Below, piece by piece: positions 43,429 to 54,522 of a stretch of 64,000 nucleotides of DNA. The notes under the pieces are model-generated. The model worked only from the letters and a program-made list of their open reading frames with translations, searched no databases and was not told where the DNA came from. Position 1 is the stretch's first letter. The number at the start of each line of letters is the position of its first letter. Origin of the DNA: Cymbidium sinense (Eukaryota; Streptophyta; Magnoliopsida; Asparagales; Orchidaceae); contig JAKCPB010001447.1 in assembly GCA_021442155.1 (NCBI GenBank), positions 91,180 through 155,179 on the forward strand. The letters are read 5' to 3'. The translations under genes were made by a program, and so were the position numbers.

Positions 43429-46400
43429 TTAGGGTTTAGGTTTAGGTTTAGGATTATTAGCTTTGAATGTTTAGGTTTATTTTTTAAGTTATGTAGTTAC
43501 TTTAGGTTTAGGTTTATGGTTTAGGGTTTAGAGTTTTGGGTTTAAGGTTAGGGTTTAGAGTTTAGAGTTTTTGGATTTATTCTCTTAGGGTTTAGGGTTT
43601 TGTATTTAGGGGGTTGGGTTTTTTAGGGTGTAGGGTTTAGGGTTTAGTTTAGGGCTTAGGGTTTATGCTTTAGGGTTTAGAGTTTAGAATTTAGAGTTTA
43701 AGGTTTTTTTATTTAAACTAAGTGCAGGTTGGTTTAGGTTTATTTATTTTAGTTTACTTTATTTTCTTAGGTTTGTTTTATTTTTATTTAGTTTAGTTTA
43801 TTTAATTTAGTTTAGCTTTTTCATTTTAATTTATTTTTTAGGTTTACATTTAGGTTTAGGTTTATTTTTTAGTTGAGTTTTATTTTGATTTTATTTTTGT
43901 TTAGGTTTAGGTTTAAGTTTAGGTTTCGTTTATTTTATTTTGTTTATTTTATTCTTATTTTAGGTTTTGGTTTTTTTTCATTTAGGGTTTAGGTTTTATT
44001 TTTATTTCTTTTTTAGTTTTATTTTAGGTTTATTTTTTAGGTTTAGGTTTTATTTAGTTTTATTTTATTTTATTTTATTTTAGGTTTATTTATTATAATT
44101 TTAAGTTTAGTTTTATTTTAATTAGGTTTTATTATTAAGTTTATTTTATTTTAATTTAGTTTAGGTTTTATTGATTTTATTATAATTGTTTGTTTTACAT
44201 TTTGGTTTAGGTTTTACTTTAGATTTTATTTATTTAGTTTATTTTTTAGGTTTAGGTTGTTTATTGATTTCATTTTAGGTTTTATTTAGTTTAGGTTTAG
44301 GTTTTTATGTTTTAGCTTATGGTTTAGGGTTTAGTTTTAGGGTTTAGGGTTTAGTTTAGTGTTTAGGGTATAGGGTTTTAAGGTTTGAGTTTAGGTTCTG
44401 ATTTAAGTTTAAGTTAAGGTTTAGTGTTTAAACTTTAGGGTTTAGGTTTTAAGGTTTATAGTTTAGGGTTAGTTTAAGGTTAACCAGGTTTAGTTAGTTT
44501 AATATTAGGTTTGAGTTTAGTTTAGTTTAAGGTTTTAGAGTTTTGAGTTTAGTTTAGAATTTAGGTTTAGTTTTATAGTTTAGAGTTTAGGTTATTAAGT
44601 TTAGCTTAGGGTTTGGGTTAGAGTTTAAGGTTTCAGGGTTAGGTTTAGTTAGGGTTTGGGTTTAAAGTTTGTTGTGTGTTCTTAGGTTTAAACTTTAAGT
44701 TTAGTTTTAGGGTTTAGGGTTTAGGGTTTAGGTTTAGTTTAGTGTAGTATTTTAGGGTATAGGAGTTTTAGGTTTGGGTTTAGGGTTAGAGTTTAGAGTT
44801 TAAGTTAAGGTTTAGTGTTTAAGTTTTAAGTTTAGTGTTTTAGTTTATAGTTTAGGGTTTAGGTTTAGGTTATAAAGGTTTAAGTTAGTTTAACAGTGGG
44901 TTTAGGTTTAGACTTTAGGGTTTAAGGTTTTAGAGTTAGTTTAGGGTTTATAGTTAGTTAAGTTTAGGTTTAAGTTTATGGTTTTAGATTAGGCTTTAGG
45001 GTTTAGGTTTAAACTTTAAGGTTTAGGGTTTAGGGTTTGGCTAGGTTTAAGGTTTAGGGTTTAGGGTTTAGTTAGTTTAGAGTTTATGGTTTATGTTTTA
45101 GGGTTTAGGTTTATAGGGTTTAAAGTTTAAAGTTGTGTGTTTAGGGTTGTATGTTTAGGCTTTAGGGTTTAGGTTTTTTTTTTAAAAAAATTTAGTAAAC
45201 CGAGGTTATCTTTATTTAGTTTATTTTTATTATTTTATTTTATTTTATTATAAATTTTTATTTAGGATCATTTTTTAATTTTATTTAGTTTAGTTTATTT
45301 ATTTTAGGTTAATTTATTTTAGTTTATTTTTTAGGTTTAGGTTTAAGTTTATGTTTATTTTTTTATTTAGTTTTTTTTTTGTTAAGGTTTAATTTTTTAT
45401 TTTGAGGTCTTGGTTGAGGTTTTTATTTTATTTTTTATGTTTGTATTCTAGGTATTTTTTTTTAATTTATGTTTATGTTTATTTTTAGTTTATTTTATTT
45501 TATTTTAGTTTAGGTTTCGTTTAGGATTATGTTTAATTTATTTTAGCTTGGTTTAATTTAGTTTAGGTTTAGGTTTATTTTATTTTATTTATTTTAGGTT
45601 TAGGTTTTTTTTTAGTTTAGGGTTTAGGTTTTATTTTTTATTTAATTATAAGTTTTATTTTTAAGTTTACATTTTAGGTTTAAGTTTTTTATTTAGTTTT
45701 TATTTTATTTTATTTTAGGTTTATTTTAATTTTATTTTATGTTTAGGTTTTATGATATTTAAGTTTTTGAATTTTAGGTTTATTTTATTTTTTAGTGTAC
45801 TTTACATTTTTATTTATTTTATTTTAGTTTAATTTTTTTTTTTTAATGTATGTTTTAGGATTAGATTTATGTTTAAGTTTAGGTTTAGGTTGAGGTTTTA
45901 GTTTAGATATTTATTTTATTTTAGTTTTTTTATTTTATTTAAGTTTAGGTTTTTTTATTTATTTTATTTTTAGTTTTATTTAGTTTAGGTTTAGGTTTTT
46001 TTATGTTTTAGGGTTTAGGGTTTAAGGTTTAGGGTTTTTTGGTTTAGAGTTTAATTTAGGGTTAGTTTTAGGGTTTATGAGGTTTTGGGTTTAGTGTTTA
46101 GGGTTTAATGTTTAGGGTTTAGGGTTTAGGGTTTAGGGTTTTAAGGTTTAAGTTTTTCGGGGGTTTAGAGTTCTAGGTTTAGGGTTTAGGGATATATTTA
46201 GGGTTTAGGGTTTAGCGTTAGGGAATTTTTTTTTTTTTAAGGTATAGGGTTTAAGGTTTTTTAGGGTTTATGGTTTAGGGTTTAGGGTTTTTAGGGTTTA
46301 GGGTTTAGGGTTTAAGGTTTAAGTTTAGTATTTAGGCCTTGGGGTTTAGGGTTTAAGGTTTAGGGTTAGGGTTTTAAGGTTTAGCGTTTAGGATTTTGGG

Positions 46401-46447
46401 TTTAGGGTTCAGGTTTTAGTTTAGGGTTTAGGGTTTTTGCTTTTTAT
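43429..46447 (+). repeat. TTTAGGG tracts and two T-rich blocks, many small deletions
   Basis: Telomere-like 43,429-43,700, damaged spacer near 43,715-43,735, T-rich 43,735-44,310, telomere-like 44,310-45,175 with the duplicated segment (44,390-44,760 and 44,790-45,080), spacer ending CCGAGG near 45,190-45,207, T-rich 45,210-45,990, telomere-like 46,000-46,447. Against 37,686-40,810 it shows frequent losses of 1-6 bases. Confidence 0.87.
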
Positions 46448-46858
46448 TAGTAGAGAACAAATTTAGATTCAACATTTCTTTTTTTCAATTTCATCAAGTA
46501 ACACACCAAGTTTTGTAAGACATAAGCGATGACATGGATAAAATATGAGCATGCTTAAAGCAAATAAATACCCTAGATAACTAGAATCGTCTCTACTATA
46601 AAGACCAATTCCATAGCCAGTAGATCGGATCGACCGTTCTTTAGTTTCTCTAGTTCCCATCGACTCCCTAGTAGCGGGATCCACCATCATATCCCTCTCT
46701 CCCTCTACCACCACCGATTGTAACCTCGTCTCCTCCCTCACTCAACCACCACATACCCACCACCTCTAAATCCCCATAAGCTTGATAACCATTGCCTCCA
46801 GTCGCCTTTTCCCTGATCTAGGCTGATGGTGATGTTCTGTGGTCAGGTTACGCCCATT
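46448..46858 (-). pseudogene. GRP 3'-exon module, copy 16 (type A)
   Basis: The 3' UTR half is almost identical to copy 14, while the coding half has many small deletions, including most of the CCGTCGCTCC and CTCCAACC blocks. The tail Trp position is TAG. The frame 46,469-46,741 is not the Gly-rich frame. The contrast between a clean half and a gap-ridden half is unusual. Confidence 0.78.
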
Positions 46859-47831
46859 CTTAGAGTTTAGTTTTAGGTTTAATTTTATTAGGTATTATTA
46901 TTTTGGTTTATTTTTAATTTATTTAGTTACTTTAAGTTTAGTTTTAGGGTTTGGTATTTATGGTTTAAGGTTTAGGGTTTTAGGGTTTATGTTTTTTTGG
47001 GTTTAGGGTTTAGGGTTTTGGTTTAGGTTTAGGATTAGTTTTAGGGTTTAGGGTTAGTTTTGTGTTTAGGGTTTAGGTTTAGGGTTTAGGTTTAGGGTTT
47101 AGATTTTGGATTTATGGTTTAGCTTTAGGTTTATAGCGTTTAGGTTGGTTAGTTAGGGTTTATGCTTTAGGTTTAAACTTTAGTTTAGGGTTTTAGTTTA
47201 TAGTTTAGGTTTATTTTTTTAGGTTTAAGGTTTTATAGTTTATTTAAGTTTTTAGGGTTTAGTTAGGTTTTAGGGTTTATCTAGGTTTTAGTTTAGTTTA
47301 GAGAGGTTTAGTTTAGTTTAGAGTTTAGGTTAGTTAGTTATAGTTTATGTTTAGGTTTAGTTTAGGAGTTTAGGTTTAGGTTTAGCTCAGTTTATGTTTA
47401 GGTTTAGGGTTTATGCTTTAAGTTTACTTTAGTTTATTTTAGTTTATGGTTTAGGTTTATGGTTAGGTTTTAGGGTTTAGGTTTTTTATAGTTTACAATT
47501 TAGGTTAGTTTAGAGTTTGATTAGGGTTTTAGGGTTTATCTTAGTTTAAGTTTAAGGTTAGGGTTAGGAGCTTAGGGTTTAGGGTTTAGGGTTTAGGGTT
47601 TGGTTTAGGGTTTTATTTAGGGTTATAGGTAGGTTTAGGGTTTAGGGTGTAGGGTTTAGGGTTTAGGGTTTAGCATTTAGGGTTCAGAGTTTAATGTTTA
47701 GAGTTTTTTTTTTAAAAAAATTAAGTAAACCGATAGGTTTATGTTTATTTAGTTTATTTTTTATTTATTTTATTTTATTTTTATTTTTACTTTTATTTAG
47801 GTTTATTTTTTTATTTCTATTTAGTATAATA

Positions 47832-47862
<31 letters not shown>

Positions 47863-48875
47863 GTTATTTTAATTTAGGTTTTAATTTTAGTTTATTTTTT
47901 TGGTTTGGTTTAGGTTTATGTTTATTTTTAGTTTAGTTTTATTTTTATTTTAAGTTTATGTTATATTTTTTTATTTTTTAGGTTTAGGTTTAGTTTTTTT
48001 ATTTTATTTTTTATTTTAAGGTTTAGGTTTTATTTTATGTATATTTTGAGGTTTTAGTTTTTAGGTTTATTTTAGTTTATTTTATTTTATTTAGTTTAGT
48101 GTTTAGGTTTAGGTTATTTTTTTAGGTTTAGGTTTTATTTATTTTTGTTTAGTTTATTTTCTTAGGTTTTAGTTTATTTTATTTTGTTTATTTTAGTTTA
48201 TTTAGGTTTATGTTTTTTTTTTAGGGTTTAGGTTTATTTTTTATTTCTTTGAGGTTTTATTTTTTAGGTTTATTTTTTATTTTAGGTTTTATTTAGTTTT
48301 ATTTTATTTTATTTTAGGTTTATTTATTTTATTTTAAGTTTAGTTTTTATTTTATTTAGGTTTTATTCATATGTTTATTTTATTTTTAGTTTAGTTTTTT
48401 GGTTTATTTTTTTTATTTTAGGTTTTTTTATTTTTTTATTTTATTTTATTTTTAGATTTAGGTTTAAGGTAGGTTTAGGTTTAATTTTTAGTTTATGTTT
48501 TTTTAAGTTTATTTTATTATTTTAATTTAGTTTAGGTTTTATTTATTTATTTTATTTTTATGTTTTATTTAGTTTAGGTTTAGGTTTTAGCTTTTTTAGG
48601 ATTCTGATTTAGGGTTTAGGTTTAGGTTAGTTTAGGGTTTTGGTTTAGGGTTTGTGGTTTGGGTTTTTGTGTTTGGGTTTAGCTTAGGGTTTAGGTTTTA
48701 GGTTTAGGTTTTAGGGTTGAGAGTTTAGGTTTAGGTTTTTAGTGTTTAGGGTTTAGGGTTTAGTTTAGGGTTTTGGTTTAGGGTATTCAAGGTTTGGGTT
48801 TAGGGTTTAGGGTTTAGGTTTTCGATTTTGGATTCAGGTTTTAGTTTTTGGGTTTAGGGTTTTTGGTTTTTTTTA
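46859..48875 (+). repeat. TTTAGGG tracts, T-rich block with (TA)n
   Basis: Telomere-like 46,859-47,705 with two copies (47,100-47,395 and 47,397-47,705) of the segment that is also double at 29.6 and 35.5 kb. Spacer AATTAAGTAAACCGATAGG-like at about 47,719-47,737, T-rich 47,740-48,590, telomere-like 48,600-48,875. The frame at 47,694-47,936 is a repeat translation. Confidence 0.87.
47829..47850 (+). repeat. (TA)n microsatellite, unit 4
   Basis: About eleven TA dinucleotides, 5,797 bases after the previous one; here followed by a longer T run than in other units. Confidence 0.92.
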
Positions 48876-49167
48876 ATAAAGAACAAATTAAGATTCAACA
48901 TTTCCTCTTTTTGATTTCATCAACCAAGTAACACACCAAGTTTAACAAGACATAAGTGATGACATAGATTAAAATGAGCATATCCAACACCTCTAGATCC
49001 TCCACCACCCTCTCTCGTGTCCATAATGACCACTGCTCTGACCACCACCTCCATGTCTGCCAGCACCTTTAAATCCCCCACCACCACTGTGATAACCACC
49101 TTCTTCCCTCCAGCATCTTGAATGAGCACGGTAGATTAGGATGTTCTACCGTCAGGTTCGCCCATTG
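48876..49167 (-). pseudogene. GRP 3'-exon module, copy 17 (type B)
   Basis: Type B module with the shared deletion and CCCATTG junction. The Gly-rich centre matches copies 13 and 15, but the RRM end and the first part of the Gly-rich region have small gaps (CACCTTCTTCCCTCCAGC for the longer CACCGCCTTCGCC... block). No open GRP frame remains. Confidence 0.78.
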
Positions 49168-52153
49168 TTAGGGTTTAGGTTTAGGTTTAGGATTATTAGC
49201 TTTGAAGGTTTAGGTTTATTTTTTTGAGTTATTTAGTTACTTTAGGTTTAGGTTTGATTTGGGGTTTAGAGTTTAGGGTTTAAGGTTAGGGTTTAGAGTT
49301 TAGGGTTTAGAGTTTAGTTTAGGGTTTTAATTTATTCTCTTAGGGTTTAGGGTTTGTGTTTAGGGGTTGAGTTTTTAGGGTGTAGGGTTTTGGGTTTAGG
49401 GTTTAGTTTAGGGCTTAGGGTTTATGCTTTAGGGTTTTGGGTTTAAATTTAAAGTTTAAGGTTTTCTTATTTAAATTAAGTAAACCGGTTGGTTTAGGTT
49501 TATTTATTTTAGTTTACTTTATTTTTCTTAGGTTTGTTTTTTATTTTTATTTAGTTTAGTTTATTTAATTTAGTTTAGCTTTTTCATTTTAATTTATTTT
49601 TTAGGTTTACATTTAGGTTTAGGTTTATTTTTTAGTTGAGTTTTATTTTGATTTTATTTTTGTTTAGGTTTAGGTTTAAGTTTAGGTTTACGTTTATTTT
49701 ATTTTGTTTATTTTATTCTTATTTTAGGTTTCGATTTTTTTCATTTAGGGTTTAGGTTTATTTTATTTCTTTTAGTTTTATTTTAGGTTTATTTTAGGTT
49801 TAGGTTTTATTTAGTTTTATTTTATTTTATTTTATTTTAGGTTTATTTATTATAATTTTAAGTTTAGTTTTATTTTAATTATGTTTTATTATTAAGTTTA
49901 TTTTATTTTTTTTAATTTAGTTTAGGTTTTATTGATTTTATTATAATTGTTTTTTGTTTTACATTTTGGTTTAGGTTTTACTTTAGATTTTTATTTATTT
50001 AGTTTATTTTTTAGGTTTAGGTTGTTTTATTGATTTCATTTTTAGGTTTTATTTAGTTTAGGTTTAGGTTTTTTTATGTTTTTTAGGGCTTATGGTTTAG
50101 GGTTTAGTTTTTTAGGGTTTAGGTTTAGTTTAGTGTTTTAGGGTATAGGTTTTAAGGTTTAGTTTAGATTAAGTTTAGGTTTAGGTTAGGTTTAGTGTTT
50201 AGGCTTTAGGGTTTAGGGTTTTAGGGTTTATGGTTTAGGGTTTAGGGTTTAGGGTTAGCCAAGGGTTTAGAGTTAGTTTAATGATTAGGGTTTAGGGTTT
50301 AGGGTTTAGGGTTTAAGGTTTTTAGAGTTTAGGGTTTAGGATTTAGGGCTAGTTTAGAGTTTAGGGTTTAAAGTTTTATGGTTTAGATTTTAGGGTTTAG
50401 GGTTTAGGGTTTAGGGTTTGGGTTAGGGTTTAGGTTTAAGTTTAGGGTTTAGGGTTTAGGTTTATATTTAGTTTAGGTTTTGTTTAGGCTTTAGTTTCTT
50501 TAAGTTTAAGTTTAGGGTTTAGGTTTAGGGTTTAGGTTTAGGATTTTGTTTAGGTTTATTTTTAGGGTATAAGTTTAGGTTTAGGTTTAGGGTTTAAGTT
50601 TAGAGTAGTTAAGTTTAGTATTTAAGTTTTAAGTTTAGTTTTTTATTTATAGTTTAGTTTAGGTTTAGTTTAATTTTAGGTTAGTTTATTAGGTTTAGTT
50701 TTACTTTAGGGTTTATTTTAGAGTTTAGGGTTTAGGGTTTATGTTATTTAGAGTTTAGGGTTTAGTTTTATGGTTTTCTTTTTAGGTTTAGGCTTTAAGG
50801 TTTAGGGTTTAGGGTTTTAGGGTTTAAGGTTTAGGGTTTAGGTTTGGGTTAGTTTAGAGTTTATATTTATGTTTTGGGTTTAGGTTTTATATTAAGTTTA
50901 AAGTTTTGTTTAGGGTTTATATTTAGGTTTAGGGTTTAGGTTTTTTTAAAAAAAAAAAGTAAACCAGGTTATCTTTATTTAGTTTATTTTTATTATTTTA
51001 TTTTATTTTATTATAAATTTTTATTTAGGATCATTTTATTTTTTATTTAGTTTAGTTTATTTATTTTAGGTTAATTTATTTTAGTTTATTTTTAGGTTTA
51101 GGTTTAAGTTTATATTTATTTTTTTTATTTAGTTTTAGGTTTAATTTTTTATTTTGAGGTCTTGGTTGGTTTTATTTTATTTTTATGTTTGTATTCTAGG
51201 TATTTTTTTAATTTATGTTTATGTTTATTTTTGTTTATTTTATTTTATTTAGTTTAGGTTTCGTTTAGGATTATGTTTAATTTATTTTAGCTTGGTTTAA
51301 TTTAGTTTAGGTTTAGGTTTATTTTATTTTATTTATTTTAGGTTTAGGTTTTTTTTTTTTAGTTTAGGGTTTAGGTTTATTTTTTATTTAATTATAAGTT
51401 TTATTTTAAGTTTACATTTTAGGTTTAAGTTTTTTATTTAGTTTTTATTTTATTTTATTTTAGGTTTATTTTAATTTTTTTTTATGTTTAGGTTTATGAT
51501 ATTTAAGTTTTGAATTTTTAGGTTTATTTTATTTTTTAGTGTACTTTACATTTTATTTATTTTATTTTAGTTTAATTTTTTATTTTTTTAATTAATATGT
51601 TTTTTAGGATTAGGTTATGTTTAAGTTTAGGTTTTGGTTGAGGTTTAGTTTAGATATTTATTTTATTTTAGTTTTTTTATTTATTTAAGTTTAGGTTTTA
51701 TTTATTTTATTTTAGTTTTATTTAGTTTAGGTTTAGGTTTTATGTTTTAGGGTTTAGTTTAGGTTTAGGGTTTTTGGTTTAGAGTTTAATTTAGGGTTGT
51801 AAGTTTTAGGGTTTATGGTTTAGGGTTTTTGTGTTTAGTGTTTAAGGATTAAGGTTTAGGGTTTAGGGTTTAGGGTTTAAGGTTTTGGGTTTAGATTTCT
51901 ATGTTTAGGGTTTAAGGATATATTTAGGTTTAGGGTTTTGTGTTAGCCTTTTATTTTTTTATTTAATGTATAGGGTTTAGGGTTTAGGGTTTAAGGTTTA
52001 GGGTTTAGGGTTTTTTAAGGTTTAGGGTTTAGGTTTAGAGTTTATTTAGGCCTTGTTTAGGGTTTTAGTTTAGGTTAGGGTTTTAGGTTTAGCATTTAGG
52101 ATTTTGGGTTTAGGGTTGGTTTTAGTTTAGGGTTTAGGGTTTTGCTTTTTTAT
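49168..52153 (+). repeat. TTTAGGG tracts and two T-rich blocks
   Basis: Telomere-like 49,168-49,470, spacer ending CCGGTTGG at about 49,475-49,492, T-rich 49,495-50,080, telomere-like 50,090-50,940 with a decayed internal duplication, damaged spacer near 50,955-50,970, T-rich 50,975-51,745, telomere-like 51,745-52,153. No gene is visible. Confidence 0.87.
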
Positions 52154-52541
52154 TGTAGAGAACAAATTTAGATTCAACATTTCTTTTTTCAATTTCATCA
52201 ACTAAGTAACACAAGTTTGTAAGACATGATGACATGGATAAAATATGAGCATGCTTAAAGCAAATAAATACTAGATAACTAGAATTCTATAGACAATTCC
52301 ATTAGATGGATCGTTCTTTAGTTTCTCTAGTTCCCATCAACCACCCCTCCCAGTGGATCCACCATCATATCCGTCTCTCCCTCACCACGATTGTAACCTC
52401 CGTGCTTTTCCATCTTTGCTCCACCACCACTATACCCACCAACACCTCTAAATCCCCATAACCTTTTGCATAACCATTGCCTCCACTTCCTTTTCCCAGA
52501 TCTGGTTTGATTTGGTGATGTTTGTAGTCAAGGTTCCATTC
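52154..52541 (-). pseudogene. GRP 3'-exon module, copy 18 (type A, gap-ridden)
   Basis: Aligns along its length with copy 14 but has lost 1-7 bases at very many places (for example ACACAAGTTTGTAAGACATGATGAC for a longer ACACACCAAG...AAGCGATGAC). No frame survives. The density of gaps suggests low-quality consensus as much as natural decay. Confidence 0.75.
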
Positions 52542-54261
52542 TTAGAGTTTAGTTTTAGGTTTAATTTTATTAGGTATTATTATTTTGGTTTATTTTTAAT
52601 TTATTTTGTTACTTTAAGTTTAGTTTAGGGTTTGGTATTTATGGTTTAAGGTTTAGGGTTTTAGGGTTTATGTTTTGGGTTTAGGGTTTAGGGTTTTGGT
52701 TTAGGGTTTAGGGATTAGGGTTTTTTAGGGTTTAGGGTTAGATTTGTGTTTAGGTTTAGGTTTAGGGTTTAGGTTTAGGTTTATTTTGGATTTATGGTTT
52801 AGGCTTTAGGGTTTTAAGTTTAGGTTTTAGGTTAGGGTTTATGCTTTAGGTTTAGCTTTAAGGTTTATTTTAGGGTTTATAGTTTAGGGGTTTATGGTTA
52901 GGTTTTAGGGTTTAGTTTTATAGTTTCTGATTTAGTTTAGTTTAGATTAGTTTAGGGTTTATCTTTAGGTTTATTTTTAGGTTTTAGGTTTAGGGTTTAG
53001 GTTTAGTTTGGGTTTAGGTTTAGATTTAGGTTATTTTTAGGATTAGTTTTAGGGTTTAGGTGTAGGTTTAGGTTTAGGGTTTATTTAGTTAGTTTATTTA
53101 TTTTAAAAAAATATAGGTTTATGTTTATTTAGTTTATTTTTTATTTATTTTGTTTTATTTTTATTTTTACTTTTATTTAGGTTTATTTTTTTATTTCTAT
53201 TTAGTATAGTATATATATATATATATATATATTTTAAGTTTATTTATTTTAGTTTAGGTTTTTAATTTTAGTTTATTTTTTTTGGGTTTGGTTTAGGTTT
53301 GTTTATTTTTTTTAGTTTATTTTTATTTTATTTTTTTAAGTTTATGTTATATTTTTTATTTTAGGTTTAGGTTTAGTTTTATTTTATTTTATTTTAAGGT
53401 TTTAGGTTTTTTATTTTATGTTATATTTTGAGGTTTAGTTTGTTTAGGTTTATTTTAGTTTATTTTATTTTATTTAGTTTAGTGTTTAGGTTTAGGTTAT
53501 TTTTTTTAGGTTTAGGTTTTATTTATTTTTGTTTAGTTTATTTTAGCTTAGGTTTAGGTTTATTTTATTTTGTTTATTTTAGTTTTATTTTAGGTTTATG
53601 TTTTTTTTTTCCATTTAGGGTTTAGGTTTTATTTTTTTATTTCTTTTGAGGTTTTATTTTTAGGTTTATTTTTTTATTTTAGGTTTTTATTTAGTTTTTA
53701 TTTTATTTTATTTTAGGTTTATTTATTTTTATTTTAAGTTTAGTTTTTATTTTATTTAGGTTTTTTATTCATATGTTTATTTTATTTTTTTAGTTTAGTT
53801 TTGGTTTCTATTTTTTTATTTTAGGTTTTTTTATTTTTTTATTTTATTTTATTTTTAGATTTAGGTTTAAGGTAGGTTTAGGTTTAATTTTAGTTTATGT
53901 TTTAAGTTTATTTTATTATTTTAATTTAGTTTAGGTTTATTTATTTATTTTATTTTATGTTTTATTTAGTTTAGGTTTAGGTTTTAGCTTTTATTCTGAT
54001 TTAGGGTTTAGGGTTTAAGTTAGTTTAGGGTTTTAGGTTTAGGGTTTGTGGTTTTGGGTTTTGTGTTTTGGGTTTGCTTAGGGTTTAGGTTTTTTGGGTT
54101 TAGGTTTTAGGGTTGAGTTTAGGTTTAAGGTTTTAGTGTTTAGGGTTTAGGGTTTGGAGTTTAGGGTTTTTTGGTTTAGGTTAGGTTTGGGTTTAGGGTT
54201 TAGGGTTTAGGTTTTGATTTTGGATTAGGTTTTAGTTTTTTTGGGTTTAGGGTTTTGGTTT
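52542..54261 (+). repeat. TTTAGGG tracts, T-rich block with (TA)n
   Basis: Telomere-like 52,542-53,100 (single copy of the segment duplicated elsewhere), spacer nearly lost at 53,104-53,116, T-rich 53,117-53,990, telomere-like 53,995-54,261. The frame 53,428-53,625 is a repeat translation. Confidence 0.87.
53211..53233 (+). repeat. (TA)n microsatellite, unit 5
   Basis: About eleven TA dinucleotides, 5,382 bases after the previous one, same flanks. Confidence 0.92.
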
Positions 54262-54522
54262 TAATAAAGAACAAATTAAGATTCAACATTTTCTTTTGAT
54301 TTCATCAACCAAGTAACACCAAGTTTAACAAGACATAAGTGATGACATAGATTAAAATGAGACATATCCCACCTCAGATCTCCACACTCTCTGTGTCCAT
54401 GACCACTAATCGACCACCTCCATGTCGCACCTTTAAATCCCACCACCCTTTGTGATAACCACGCCTTGCCTTCCCTCCAGCTACATCTTGAATGAGCAGT
54501 TATGATGTTTAGTCAGGTTATT
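54262..54522 (-). pseudogene. GRP 3'-exon module, copy 19 (type B, gap-ridden)
   Basis: Shortest module. Type B by its deletion and by ending in ATTG/TTAGGG; aligns with copy 13 but with many small gaps throughout. No frame survives. Confidence 0.72.
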
